DNA from: Pyrus communis
Lineage: Eukaryota > Streptophyta > Magnoliopsida > Rosales > Rosaceae
Direction: 5' to 3'
Assembly: GCF_963583255.1 (NCBI RefSeq)
Contig: NC_084816.1
Span: 20,095,344-20,159,343, forward strand
DNA: 64,000 nucleotides
A program made the position numbers and the translations under genes. The notes below the pieces were generated by a model, which saw only the letters and a list, made by a program, of their open reading frames with translations, was not told the DNA's origin and did not search any database. Position 1 is the stretch's first letter. Each line of letters begins with the position of its first letter. Shown here one piece after another: positions 44,634 to 57,700 of the stretch.

Positions 44634-45719
44634 ACTTTAAGTAGAGTTAGTGAAATAATATTGGTCACGTTCTAATTTTCTTTGTCTCGTTTGTTCGTTC
44701 ACAATTATGTTGGATAACGACTTTGAAATTTTTAAGTAAACATGTCACATAACTCTCAGGGACGGGAGACGGATGCGTTGAAATTGTCTTGGCAAACAAA
44801 TGATGAATCTAAGATTCTCGCTCGGGTCCTGATCTGACGGACACATGGAAGAGGTGAAAGACCATGCGTGCGTCTCTCCTTACTGGAATTGGAGGAATGA
44901 AGAAAAGTGAAAAAGAAGAAGAAACGAAGCATCTCTGGCTACTCCTGAAAATGTTGTGCGAACGATGAGTTATATAGTCTTTCCCAATTAAAGCTAGCCA
45001 TCCTGCCGCAACGGAAACTTGTTCAATTTTAACATGTCATCCTTTTGATATCCACATGTATCGCGACCGTGGCTGAACTGTACAAGTTCTTAACTTGATG
45101 ATTTGAGACAGCGGAATTTATCCAACATCACACACACGGGGAACATTGAAGTATCAGCGAATCTGGCAAAACATTAAACATAAATTAGTATCATTGTCTT
45201 AAGATCTTTTAGCCTAATGCTTCGCTGCTAAAACCATTCACAACAACAGTTCAAACTCCATATGCATTAAAGTCCCCGGGATATAAACTGTCGTCGCTAA
45301 AAGCAGCTCAGAGCTCTTCGTAAGATACGCAGACTCCTTTCTCTTCTCTGCTATAGGCGATGCAAAGAAATCCCTCTTTATCCTTGTTTTCCTCATCAAT
45401 GGCGGACATCAAGGCACCTGTAACATCGGAACAATTGAGAGTTCTTTTAACCACAACTAGTTTGGAATGTTTTTCCTCCCGGCCTCAAACAAAAACAGGT
45501 TCCCCGCTTCTGCTCACCAGTCGGAGGTACACTCTTTTTGAAATAGAAAAACATTGGCCTTTCTCTTCCAATGTGTCCGATACATATCCGAATATAGTCA
45601 ACCAATTCTCTAACAGGCATATCGCCATGGACTAGGTATCTGCAGCCACAAAAAAAAAAAAGCACGCGTCACTTGATACACACAAATGAGCTAACCAACA
45701 AGAAGCGTGTGCGTTTCCC
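44634..45719 (-). repeat. Segmental duplication, copy B
   Basis: Collinear with 34931-36350 (see there). Starts just after inverted repeat 2. No MITE insert. Confidence 0.9.
45308..45639 (-). pseudogene. ATG8-like gene, last two exons, frame intact (copy B)
   Basis: Exons 45518-45639 and 45308-45417 join in frame at GT-AG sites: YLVHGDMPVRELVDYIRICI, then GRERPMFFYFKKSVPPTG, then ALMSAIDEENKDKEGFLCIA, YSREEKGVCVSYEEL, stop. This matches the C-terminal two thirds of ATG8 (YLVPADLTV.., FVKN.LPPT, MSAIYEE.KDEDGFLY). The leader sequence ends in 'tgcag' as if a preceding exon should follow upstream, but no N-terminal helices (the part with EHP...RIREKYPD.IPVI in ATG8) were found up to 46 kb. The terminal TFG is replaced by EEKG and 7 extra residues, so ATG4 cleavage and lipidation would be doubtful. 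Could be a truncated gene or a fragment used by another transcript. Confidence 0.75.
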
Positions 45720-46239
45720 TATTCTATATGCAAATCTATCATATGGTAATATGCAGTATGAAAATTGTTTGGTAGGAAAGCCTTTGCTACTTGGTAAGGC
45801 AATTCATCCAAACCATGACATAATTTAGGACCAATCCTAGGACTTCACCTATTGTAATAAAATACGTTTGTTCCCCTGCAAACAGAACTGAAAATATGAG
45901 GGGTCTATGTGCATCTCCTTACTGGTGTAATCATGTGCAAAGAGAACTGAACATAGTAAGGTTTAGACTCTATATATATACTGCACTTAGACAGATTTGT
46001 GCGAGATGTGGTGGCCGAGGTAAGTTCATGGAATTATAAGTTGAAAAACCATTTATTATTACTAAACAGATAACATAATAGTTGTTACTGACGGAATTAT
46101 AAGTTGATGGAATCATAAGTTGATGTAGTTATAAGTTAGCAACTTAGTGTTGCCTCTAATTAAGGACTCTTGTCTTTTAATGATGTATAATACTATTTAT
46201 CGTCCGCAATTTTCCTGCAGAATTTAAGAATTATGTGAG

Positions 46240-46268
46240 TTTAATAATAATAATAATAATAATAATAG
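46240..46268. repeat. (AAT)n microsatellite
   Basis: About nine AAT units. Confidence 0.95.
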
Positions 46269-46609
46269 ATTAGTACTAAAATAACAAAGTGTGCCAACAA
46301 TCACCAAAAATATCATAACATAACAACTTCATCAAAAATACCATCCTTACAAAAATACAAAATTTACTACACAATATAGGATACAAATAGTACAACCACA
46401 TAAAACATGATTCAGGTTACAAAAATAAATCCCAAAAACAACATTAGCGATCCCCTTGATCATGCCCGATTTTTATCCCCATCAAGTTTCCGTTGCTTTT
46501 TTTCTTCTTAAAAAGAGGCTGTGAAGATGAGGGCCCTGCTCCCTTTCCTTTTGCAATTGAGCATGCCCAATTGTCACACACACTTGGACATGCCCAATTG
46601 TCATACATA

Positions 46610-47048
46610 AGGAGGAGCTCAGAACCGGATGCAAGATACAAACCAGATGAGGCCCTGCAGGACTGCAACTTATATTCGATTCACCAACATCCGGCAGACC
46701 AAGTTGAGGTGGGGGCAAATGTATCCTGCCACTAGAGGCACACACAATATTGAGATTTCTATCCTTGTACCTGCCATCGCAAGATTTTTGGTTCAACTGA
46801 TGTTGCAAATAACAAAGAGGCAATAGCTATGAGACTGAAGATATTTTTCCTCGACAAAAACAAATACGTAGAGTTTAAGTAGTTCACTAAACCTTGTTTT
46901 GCAGAAGAGATTCATGCCATCTTTTCCTCCCAGCTATCATCCAATTCTCAGTATTTGCATCCTGGTGCACACTCACTAAAAATTATTAATGTGCTCAAGT
47001 TGTAGTCACCGAATTCATAGTGCACCTTAACAAATGACAGTGGAAACA
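46610..47048 (-). pseudogene. Duplicated 3' end of the TRS130 gene
   Basis: Direct copy of about 48768-49218, i.e. TRS130 exons 20 and 21 with the intron between and part of intron 19. The minus strand still reads PPQLGLPDVGESNISCSPAG and PHLVCIL, but frames are shifted and a segment of about 20 bp of exon 20 ('accgacttcatataacacct') is missing. The stop region is replaced by a duplicated 'catgcccaattgtca' motif (46562 and 46589). Confidence 0.88.
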
Positions 47049-47094
47049 TATGCGCTAATTCGTCGATTGGACATGCAAGAGAGCACTCGAAGAG

Positions 47095-47390
47095 AATATT
47101 GGTGTGGGAATGATGTGTACTCTTACTGTCGGCATTGAACCTGCCTCGGGAAGTAGCGCGCAGTGGATTGAGCCGAGTTGTGTTGGATAGGAGTGGTGCA
47201 CAATATCTTCGAGTCCATGAAAGACTTGTAACTTGGACAGAGTGTGTTACTATCTGAATTCCGGAAGAGCGAAATCAGTGGATTCCTGAAGCGCTTGTTT
47301 CACCATATTTTCCAAGGCTAGCTGACCATTGATTTCACTTCTCCGTATCCAACACACTAGCACGTAACTTGCTTATACATTTCTTTCTTA
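47095..47390. pseudogene. Unrecognised gene family, fragments in opposite orientation
   Basis: Plus strand: EEYWCGNDVYSY (like REYWCDHELYS in copy 1), then LSRVVLDRSGAQYLRVHER (like copy 2) and 'ccggaagagcgaaatcagtgg'. Immediately after, the minus strand of about 47285-47380 reads RRSEINGQLALENMVKQALQ, the next part of the same protein. So two pieces meet head-to-head here, as in inverted repeats 1 and 2. Confidence 0.55.
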
Positions 47391-47403
47391 CACCCGGAGA
47401 TTG

Positions 47404-47930
47404 TTAGAAGTCGATAAGCACGGGAAAAATTTTTTAGATCTCGACGAGCGAGAAAATGAGTCTTTAAGATGGCTCTTCTTTTGAAATCACGCCCACGATT
47501 ACCATCGTGCCTTGTGGGTTTACAACTTTTTTTCAGTCTCTTTACTTTTTTTCACAAAAATGTCAAATTTCTCGGGAAAACATTGCTGCATTTGAAGATT
47601 CCATCATTTCCAACATAGGTACGAATTTGCTCGACCTTTTAGCTTCTAGGTTTTATTTTTTGAACTACTTTGGCGATCTAGGTTGCCAAAAGGTCAGGCA
47701 AAGTCGTACTTATCTTGGAAATGATGGAATCTTCGAATGCGGCAATGTTTTCCCGAGAAAGTTTGACATTTTTGTGAAAAAAAGTAAAGAGCCGGAGAAA
47801 AAGTTGTAAACCCACCATGATAATAAACTTGGGGCGATTTTGTAAGGAGACACCATCTCAAAGACTCATTTTGTCGCTCCTCGAGATCGAACAATTTTTT
47901 CTCTAGCTTATCGACTTCTAACAATATTCT
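47404..47930. repeat. Long inverted repeat 3 (arms about 240 bp)
   Basis: Left arm about 47404-47640 and right arm about 47690-47928 are inverse: 'attgttagaagtcgataagc' pairs with 'gcttatcgacttctaacaat', 'gattccatcatttccaa' with 'ttggaaatgatggaatc'. The loop is about 50 bp. On both arms one strand encodes LLEVDK....DL.ER.NESLRW. The right arm (minus) has an ATG at 47942 and stays open to 47694 (MSSSRILLEVDKLEKKLFDL at the start, possible short coiled coil). Protein not recognised. Confidence 0.88.
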
Positions 47931-48071
47931 TGAAGAAGACATTGTAAGAACTTAGTATTTACAAACTAGGAACAATGATTATGAGATATTTTGATTTTGG
48001 TGTGCGACTTGGAATGCATGTTGGGTTTATATGGAGAAAAAAAAGAAGGATGAGGTTGTAGATATTGCCAA

Positions 48072-48400
48072 GTGGCACGACGTGATTAATTAAAAATCTT
48101 ATCGAAATATATTCACATGGATTCTAAGCAGAGTGACACGTGGTGCGACAGAATTGATTAAAAATCTTATTGAAATCTACCCAAAATGATTTTTATCAGA
48201 TAGTGACACGTGTGTGTGACATGATTGGTTAAAAATATTATGAAAAATATATCCACAAAGTTCTTACATAATTATGACACGTGACGCTACGGAGTTGGTT
48301 AAAAGTCTACTCGAAATCTATTCACAAAAATTATGCCTTCGGATAATGACACGTGACGTGACGAAATTGGTTAAAATTCCTATCCGAAATTAACATAAAA
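48072..48400. repeat. Minisatellite of about 70-bp units carrying ACACGTG
   Basis: Units begin near 48072, 48132, 48202, 48274 and 48346. Each has 'tgacacgtg' (degenerate in the first), 'attggttaaaa' and 'gaaatctattcacaaa' in that order, about 60-72 bp apart. ACACGTG contains the ACGT core of G-box and ABRE sites. The array lies 0.35 kb beyond the TRS130 stop. Confidence 0.82.
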
Positions 48401-48754
48401 TTGTCTTTATTATTTTATATATAAAAAATTATGTTAATAGTTAATACCAATAGCACGGGTAATTCAGCTTATAAGTATAGATATACCAGTTCGATGGATC
48501 TCTAGGCCGAATTGTACACATTGGACACGATGAACACTTGAAAAACCTACCTATTGCAAACTAATCTCAACTAAGCTGATTTTTCAACCATCAGATAAAA
48601 AAGAAAAGGAAAAACGCAATACAGATTTACAAATTCCATGGAAATGGAAAGGGGAAACCTAAAATTTTCTCCGTAAGCATGTCCAACCATTAGAGCGGAA
48701 ATTATAAGGATCTAGAGGACTTGAATCCAGGAGAGGAAATTGGGTTGACAACAA

Positions 48755-51700
48755 TCATGCCGGAATACAAAAGGAGGAGCTCAGAACCGGCGGCAAGATA
48801 CAAACCAGATGAGGCCCAGCAGGACTGCAACTTATATTCGATTCACCAACATCTGGCAGACCAAGTTGAGGGGGGCGAACATACCCCGCCACTAGAGGCA
48901 CACATAATATTGAGAGTTCTATCCTTGAACCTGCCATTGCAAGAATTATTTGTTCAAATGAAAATTGCAAATAACAAAGAGGCAATGGCTATGAGCCAGA
49001 AGATATTTTCGTAGATAAAGACAAATACGTGGAGTTAGTTCACAAAACCTTGCTTTGCAGAGAGAGAAACATGCCCTCTTTTCCTCCCAGCAATCATCCA
49101 ATTCTCAGTATTTGCACCGACTTCATATAACACCTCATCCTGGTGCACAATCACTAAAAATTATTAATATGCTCAAGTTGTAGTCACCGAATTCATATAA
49201 CGCCTTAACAAATGACAGTTGAAACTTGAAACGCAACCCTAATTCCACATCTACCAAAGTTAGTGGGATAAACTAAAAATTACACTTGAAGATAACAGAC
49301 AGACGTCAGTTCATGCAGTGACGAGCAATTCTGATGGTGATTCATATGTCTCTACACAAATTTTATTATTTCCTTTCAAGTGAAACTCAATGACATACAC
49401 CTTACCACCTCAGGTTTTTAGGTGAAACAACCAAGTACGCTGCAATTACATGAAATTCTTGTACACTTAAAAACAGTTGAACACCGAGTAAAAAGTCATA
49501 AATTATCAGCATTCTAAGATTTGCCAACCGCAATCTAACTTGTCCAAGAGGCTCAGGCAGTGACTTACATTGTTAGGAGAAACTTCATTTCCCTCAAAAT
49601 CCTTCAATCTTTCAACCCTCCATTTCATGGTAACTGGCTGGCCAACCCTAAGGCCACCAGAAGAGAGAGTAAGAAAACCAACAGCCAGGACTGGATCAAG
49701 CACAGGCCTTTGTAAAGCAAGAGTGCTTCTGAAAATTAAGTCCTGTCTAGCACCCTCAGACCCAGAAGATTCTGCAGACACAGGTGGGTGTGCTCCACTG
49801 GTTCTATCACCAGAAATTCCATATCTAATATTTAGTATACTATCCGACTGAAGAGCCTTAGCATCATCTGCGGGAAAAACGAAATTCGCATCATCAGTTC
49901 TGTCAAATGTACGAAAATCTTAAGTATGAAAAGATTCACAACCAAATCCACATTTGCAGCAACGAAGACATGACAGTGACTTATTAGCGCTTGTTTTAAC
50001 TTAAAGATAGGAGCTTAGAAACATGCAAATATGTATAACAGAAAGGAACAATACCTTCAACATAAGGCTTCGCTAAGCATATACTGAATAGCATTGCTGC
50101 TTTAGAATTTGGAGAAACTACTAGTGGAAAGTAGGCTGAAGTTGGTCTCCCATCACCTTGTCCGGTATTAACAAACCCATCTTGAAGATCAAGCCAAGCA
50201 TCAAAGATGGTCACTGTGGCCTTCACTTCAGAGTGTAGAATGACCTGGAAGTAATCAAGTCAAAGAGGAACTAAATACTCATGAAGGAATTGATATTTAT
50301 AACAAGCACACCAGAATATGAACGGCCAACCCCCAAGGACTCTGCAGATATTTCATACAAATAAACTCTCATGTTTCATGGATTTTTAAGCATTTATTTT
50401 GGTAATTGCAGTCCAACTTCGTACCTTTCCGGCATAAACTGAGATTTAATGCCATAACTCTTATTTGTATTTTACTTTTTATTGGTGCAGTCATATACAG
50501 GAAAGTCCCACAAAGGAAATCATCCAGGTTCGGAGCGGGAAGCATGCATTCTACTGGAGCTACCCACTTCGATCAATTAGCCAATATTTTGACCAGATAT
50601 GAAATCACTTTAACCACAACCTAACTTGCACGAGATTCAACAACCAAAACTACTGGAATAGAAGAATAGTTTTTTAATAACTGTATTAAAAAACAAAATT
50701 ATAACTCAAAAATATCTTTGTCTAACATGGTAGAAGGCAATGTGAAATCATATCCAGCCAATGCACAAAAACATCATTCATGCTAAGATAGTGGTTACAA
50801 TAACTGTTTGTGGAAACAGACACAATTTCCATGTTTCAACACATAGGATGTCACACATGACACGTTGTATTATCTAATCACCTAGCCAGGGATGCACAAG
50901 TAAACTTACATACCTGCAGAAGCAAAGTATCATCATTGCATTTATCTGTTACTCGCATGCTCACATGGAAAGGATCGGTAAAATGCACAGCTAGGGTCCT
51001 GCACAAATTAATAATCAATAAAAGACATCTACAAATTTGAAAGCTAAGAACAAAAAGTAGACCAAAATCAAAGAAATATCAGCAAGGATGATGTAAAACG
51101 AGAAATACCTCTCAAATATCTGATTGTGAGATACACCAAATTCAAGTTTGAGTGCTATCATCCTCATTCCATCCACAATGCTCTGTCTCTGGGGAACCAC
51201 TGCAATAAGACATGATGCATTACGTACAGGTAAGCAGTTGGACTCAATAAAGAGTATTTACACGTATAACACATATATCCACAACCTGAAGATGATCCTA
51301 CTGTAAGCTTTTCACTGATAGCACGAACTGGAATCCATAAAATAGACGTTGAATTGCTTGCCCAATGTGGAAACTCTACTCTATCATCACACAGAGTCAA
51401 CTTCTCAAAACTTTTATCGACAGCCAAAGAACCATCCTTTAGAGTATCATTGCAGTCGGTCACACCAACTGAACTCTTTGATGCATCAACATAGCTCTCC
51501 ATCTCAATGAAATGTGAATCTTCAATTTTAAGACCAGGTCCAGTATCAACATACAAGACAGCACCTTTGAGAGAGTAGTTAATGGGTCTTACAATAATGC
51601 CTACCCACTGAGGTTCATTTATCAGCAAACCAGAGGAAACAGCTGCAACAAGATCAACCAGAGGTCTTGGTTTGAATACCTGAAAAACAAAAGGTCATTT

Positions 51701-54700
51701 AGAAGGTACAATACCATAAGTAAATCTTAGAAATCAACTGAAAAAATTCGTCTCGAATTTATGTACCACTTTTATTTACAATAAAATTAAAATACAGGGA
51801 TAAACTAATAATTTGGCATATGATGGGTAACAACAAGCTATAAGTTCAGAAGTTGCACCTTCAAGATAGGTCTAGGAGGCTTTTCATAACTCATGAAATC
51901 CACACTGTCTTCAGGGCCACCCTTGGAAAAGCTATGAGATCTGAATCTTAATTGCCCAATTTGCCCAGTGAGAACCCCCAAAACATATGAACCTGGTTTC
52001 TGTGGGGGTAAATCCAGGGTAATGGTATTCCGACCAGGCTTTAATACAATTGCAGTAGAGCTCATTAATGCCTGAAATATCAGATGAAATAATCATATAT
52101 AATGTTCACACAACAATTAGACCTGAAACGGTGAGATGAAAATGCATTGTAAGTCCAAGAAAGCTTACCTTAGCAACCTCATCAGTATTAAATATTGCAT
52201 TCAAAGTGAGACTTAGTGAATCAAGAGTTATATCATCAGGAAAGCCACTCCAAAATGTTACTGATAGAGTACCAGAATCTCCATCACATAATTCTAATGG
52301 AGGCCCAGGATTGCCAGAAAATGTAATTAAAGATGACACATCTAGCGGCACCGGTTGCTCCATTTCGCCATGTGCAAGACGAACCACCTCTAACTGAAAA
52401 TCTTGGCGTTCCTTTGTCAAAAACAAGCCTTTATCCAATGAAAGCAATCTCACACAAGATGATAGATAGCCAGCTTGATCATTGAGTATTTTCTGACACT
52501 CTGCTAAATTGGGGAGGACTTCTGCCAATAAAACCTGCCATCCTTCACCAGAGTAAAGTGCACAAACCTTTTCATATGACTTTGCTGCCAGATCAAAGTT
52601 TCCGTGCTTAAAAAAGACAGATGCTATTTCTCCATCAAGAACAACTCCATGTCTTTTCCACCAGGATCGATGATAATTGTCAGCAGCGCCTTTAGTTAGT
52701 TCAAGATATTTTTGCTGTCAAAACAAGACAAAAATATCAACAAAAAATTATGTAGCATGTATAGAGGAACTACTAATTTGAACAATCCTGCATGGATAGT
52801 AAACTAAAAGTGAGCAAGTGTTCATACCTCAAACTCCTCTGTAGATGACAAAGACTTCAACAGATTAGGATTAGAAACTGTATTGTGCAGAGCATATTCA
52901 GCAGCAACATAAATTTCAGCAAGCCTCATAGGTCGATCAATTGAGCTCTCAGAAATTCCTGGTGAAGAGTTAGTACGTGACATAACACTTGTTTGCACTT
53001 TTTGTAATGATGGCATCTTAAATGACACATCTGAACCTGAACTGTCATCATACATTGCGACTCCGTTACCACTCAAACATGCCATTTTTAATACATAAAA
53101 ACAATAAATGAAATGAGAATATTTAGTAAGAGTATTAATAAACAAAGAACGATTAGAAACAGATGGCACTACATTTGCTAAAATTCTTGAATTTGCATTA
53201 CCCGTCACTAAAATTTTGGCGGCCATCAAACATTTCAACCATATTCCCAGCAGAAAGGGAAGCTCTCCTCCGATTAGCCTCGCGTAATAGTAGAGAAGGT
53301 TCAAGAGGCAATGGTTTTCTCTGAATACCAAAGTGCTTTACTGATGGAGTTGACTGTAGAATCATCTGCAAAAGATAAACGAATACCTTTTTTCATCAAA
53401 AAGAGAAGAAACAGAAATGAATAACTTAGGTGGCGGAAAATGCTTTTGCATGAAAGTCAAAAAGCCAACTGAACAGTAATAAGAATACTATGGCAACTTT
53501 AGAAGATAATCATCATTAATCAATAATTAAAGGTCTAATTTCCTATACACCACCTTCGTTTACCCCATGTAATAAGGATGGGACGACACTAATACCCCCT
53601 TGTATTGGTTTGATAAGGGTGCTAGGCTCACAAACATATACTAAACCCTAAACCATTTCAAAATTGAGAAATTTGAGGGATTAAAAGATCTATTATGAAA
53701 TTTTCATAAAATGGGTCAAATCTTCTGCTTTTGAAGGTGTAAAAAGATAATCATCACTTGAAAGTTAACGCTGATGTTTTTTGGTATAAAAGCACATCAA
53801 CCTACTGGAAAAATATAAGGGAGTAAGAATGTCAGAAATCTGTAACAAGGAGTGGTTGCATAAAGCCTTTTAACATGACCAAAACTTCCAACCACAAGAC
53901 ACGTCAAATAGGAAGAGAAAATGAATGAACAATAAACAATAAACCTTCCAAGATAAAAGTTTATGCTGATTTATACTAATGTAGGCTAGACAGACATAAA
54001 TTGATGTAGTCTCAATTAAATAAGTTTACACCTACATATGTTATCCGGAATTGAATTAAAATATTAGCTTAACATTAACTGAAGAAGTTGGGGTTCCACC
54101 ATAAAACCAATTGGCAATATGGGGAGTAGCCCAACTACTTATAAGCACATGCAAGGTCCCTCCTCTCATCAATGTGGGATTTATTCTCAACATTAGCTAG
54201 TCCTATTCAAAAATAAAAACTTCAGCTAGTCTGATGCCAACATTGACTGTATTAAGAACTTACCTTTTCTTTTGCCAGCACCTCAGATGAAGCATCTGCT
54301 GGAACTGAGGGCCAAACTGCAGGCTTGGGCCAGGGAAGCATGCTGAGTGAAGCACTGTTAATTGAGTTAAAAGTAAAGGAAAACTAGTTCAGAAAAACAT
54401 CTGCAACTTTTAGGTACGTTAAAGCTAATTGCAATGATTACATGTTCAAGCCTGTATCTAGAACGCTATAAGTTGTTTTCATCTTCAAAGATTCAATTGG
54501 TACCTATTTCCAGGACTCCTTTCTATATTCGTCCCATATCCGATTAAATATGCAAGCCTCATGAACTGCATAAACATACATTACAGCCTTTTATTAGTAA
54601 AGTGCAAGCATATTAAAAACGAATTTTCTAGTCAATGTTGTTTGCCGGTTGAACAACGGATAACATTCACTTGTATCAATGCACTCCAATAAAGGTATAC

Positions 54701-57700
54701 GAATGGATTAAAGAACAACACAAAATGATATTTTAAGTTCCTCTATTGCATATGAAACACAAAGTACTTTTACCTTAACCCTGCATAGTGAATAAAGGTC
54801 ACCTTGAAGGCGGTAGAATTCCTTTTCTATATCAGGTGCTGCAAGTCCTTCCTTATAATGTGAATCAGTTTCATTGACTAAGGACATGCACGCCGTTATC
54901 ACCCAAACTTCACGCATACAAAATGGTAGAATACTCTGAGAACAACTCCAAAAAGGAGAAAACAGGAAAGGTGAGGATAAAAAAAAAAAATGAAAATAGA
55001 AGTCAGATATGATCATTCAGAATCATACAAACTTCAAGATATGAAAAACACCTTTAAACAAAATGAATACCAGATACCTCATGTACAGCCAGAAACTTTG
55101 AGAAGCTTATAATGAATGAGTATCCCCTTGATGCTACTTCAAACGGGCGATTCAGCTTGAATAAAAGCTACAGTTAACCATCTATTAGATATGCAGTTCA
55201 AATTTTGTTTCAGTAAATTAGGACATCAATTTCTGCATAAACTAGATTCTGAAGGCACCACCTTTCTCTCAAAGTAGTTTTTTCTGAATGGTCGTATTAT
55301 TTTTCTATATTAAGTAAATGGTCACGGAACCTTCTTTTATGTCCACGGTAAACTTGTATTCATCACTTAAACCACCGTGCAGTCAATGTAATTGTATTAA
55401 GTTCTCATTCTTCATTTTTATCAATATAATAGGCACAAGTTTGAGTATGGAGTAATTTACATCTTACGAAACTATGAAAGGTAAAGCCACAGCATTCCAT
55501 GAAGTACAACATTAGGCTGTTGATGTTGAAAAAAAAAAAACTACAGATGGAAATCATTTTAGTGACATAACAGGATAATTTTAATTCATTTTTTTAACTG
55601 ATTTAAGGTCATAGGCTTGAATTGAACAACTGTCTCACATACCTTTGATTGGCAGGCAAACAGATACTGTCTAAATTCAAATTCTCTAAATGAGTCATCT
55701 TGAACAATTTGTGTCAATGATTTGTTTCCAGAATTGAGCAATGCTGCCTGATCATCACCATGGTCAACTCCTCCGAAGTCCTTCCGTATTCCATTCATTT
55801 CAACTGCATCATATGAAAATGATTCATTATTGGTCTTGTATCTAGGGCAAAAAAGAAAGAGAAAAAGTCCATTATTGATCGAAATCTTATAATTTAAAAG
55901 CACTAAGCTTATAATGGAATGAAGATTTTCCAATTTTTAGTTTCATTAAGTGGCGGGAGAACTTAAAAGCTCACATTCATGATCTCCCACTCACTGCTCA
56001 GCAGACAATCATCCTCACCAATCGTTGGACCAAAATCAAAATGCTGACACTTATTCAAGAAGAAAAAGTCTTTATTGAGATTTGTATATTAGGCGATGGA
56101 ATTTAAAAAAAATGAATTATGAGCATGGCTCCCACAGAATATGGATCAAAATAGAGTGCATGTTTGTGTGTGCGTTAATGATGTAGATTCTTGTTTCCTT
56201 TGAGGAGACATGAACAACTACAGGATTGCAATAAGCAATTCAATGAATCATTTCTACCCGATTTGACTGCACAAGAATTAAGACATGAAGAGAAGATTAC
56301 AAAAAATTAATAATAAATAAATAAATAAAAACTGGTTTAGTGTGAAGAAGATAGACTCGTTAAGGAATTCTTCTTTTACAGGAAACAAATATTTTATGAA
56401 CATCTGGCAGTCATAGAATAAAAATAATGAATTGTCTCATTATCACAAGTAAAATGACTAGTACAGCAGTCAACGGTTGCTCATATCTACGATACAAGGC
56501 CCCCAATTCATGAAGATCGCTATACCTTCACAAAGTAAGTTTCAAAATAAAGTAAGCGTGTCATAAAGTAACACTAACTATACTTGCTGATCAATTATTA
56601 AGGACTTATAAAAATGTAGACAAATAAAAGTTAAAAAGATCCCCCATGCATGTACTTGAAGGTGGCATTTGCAGTTCCATGTGAAAATAGGATTCTCATT
56701 AGCAAACATATGTAGAAGCCATAACATGTATGTCAACACCAAAAGTGATAAATAAGATATATGTGTAACGCACCTGTTTCCAAATAACAAATTTCTAGCT
56801 CATCATATTCACGTAAAGAATCTTCATGAAGATGAGCCATCTCAAACATAAAAGCCAAGCTTTCCTAAAAAGAGAATCAATTATGGTAAGACGCCAGAAG
56901 ATGATCAGTAACATAAATTATATGGATCTAAAAACACAAAGGTTTGTGGTTCTTGCGCCTCATAATTGCCTAAAGTAGGATTTGAAATGTACTTTTATAA
57001 GACCAAAAAGTATTCACTATTCAGTAAGCTTTTGAATACAATTGATGTATGCAAGAAATCTACATTTGAATCAACAATCTTTTAAATCCTTTTTGCCCAA
57101 AGCAGCCTTAATCAAATTCTTCAAATCCAAAAATTGAGAAAAATGGAACTACCTTCAGAATAAAAAAATTGCAGAAGTTCCAAACTGGCATGAAGCGTTG
57201 TTCACTGAGCTTGCGTATCTCGTCCTCATAAAATTGTACACGCCTATCTAATGTATTTCTGATGCACTCCACTATCTTGGATTCCAAATCTTCCCAAAAG
57301 TTTGCTTCAGGTGAATATAGATCGAACTTGCAGCACCTGAGCAAAGCACAAGTTGATCAAGTAACATGATATTAGGTGAACTAAACTTTAAACAAATACA
57401 TCAAAATATCATTCAACTTTATATTATAACCTGACACTTATATTTGATGGTCAACTCATGTTTTACGGTAGACATGATACCAGATGCAACTTACTGAAAA
57501 GAAATGAAAGAAGATATTATACGTATAGGTATTTTTAAAACTCAACCCGACCCAATTATAAATATGCTGGTGATGTGATCAGTCTACAATACTGAAAGAA
57601 AACAAGATGCTTGCCAAGTCCATCTTTAACAACCATGAAGGAAACAGATGAAATCGACAAAAAAAACATTCTTTACCCTTCTCCACATTTTGGCTAAAAG

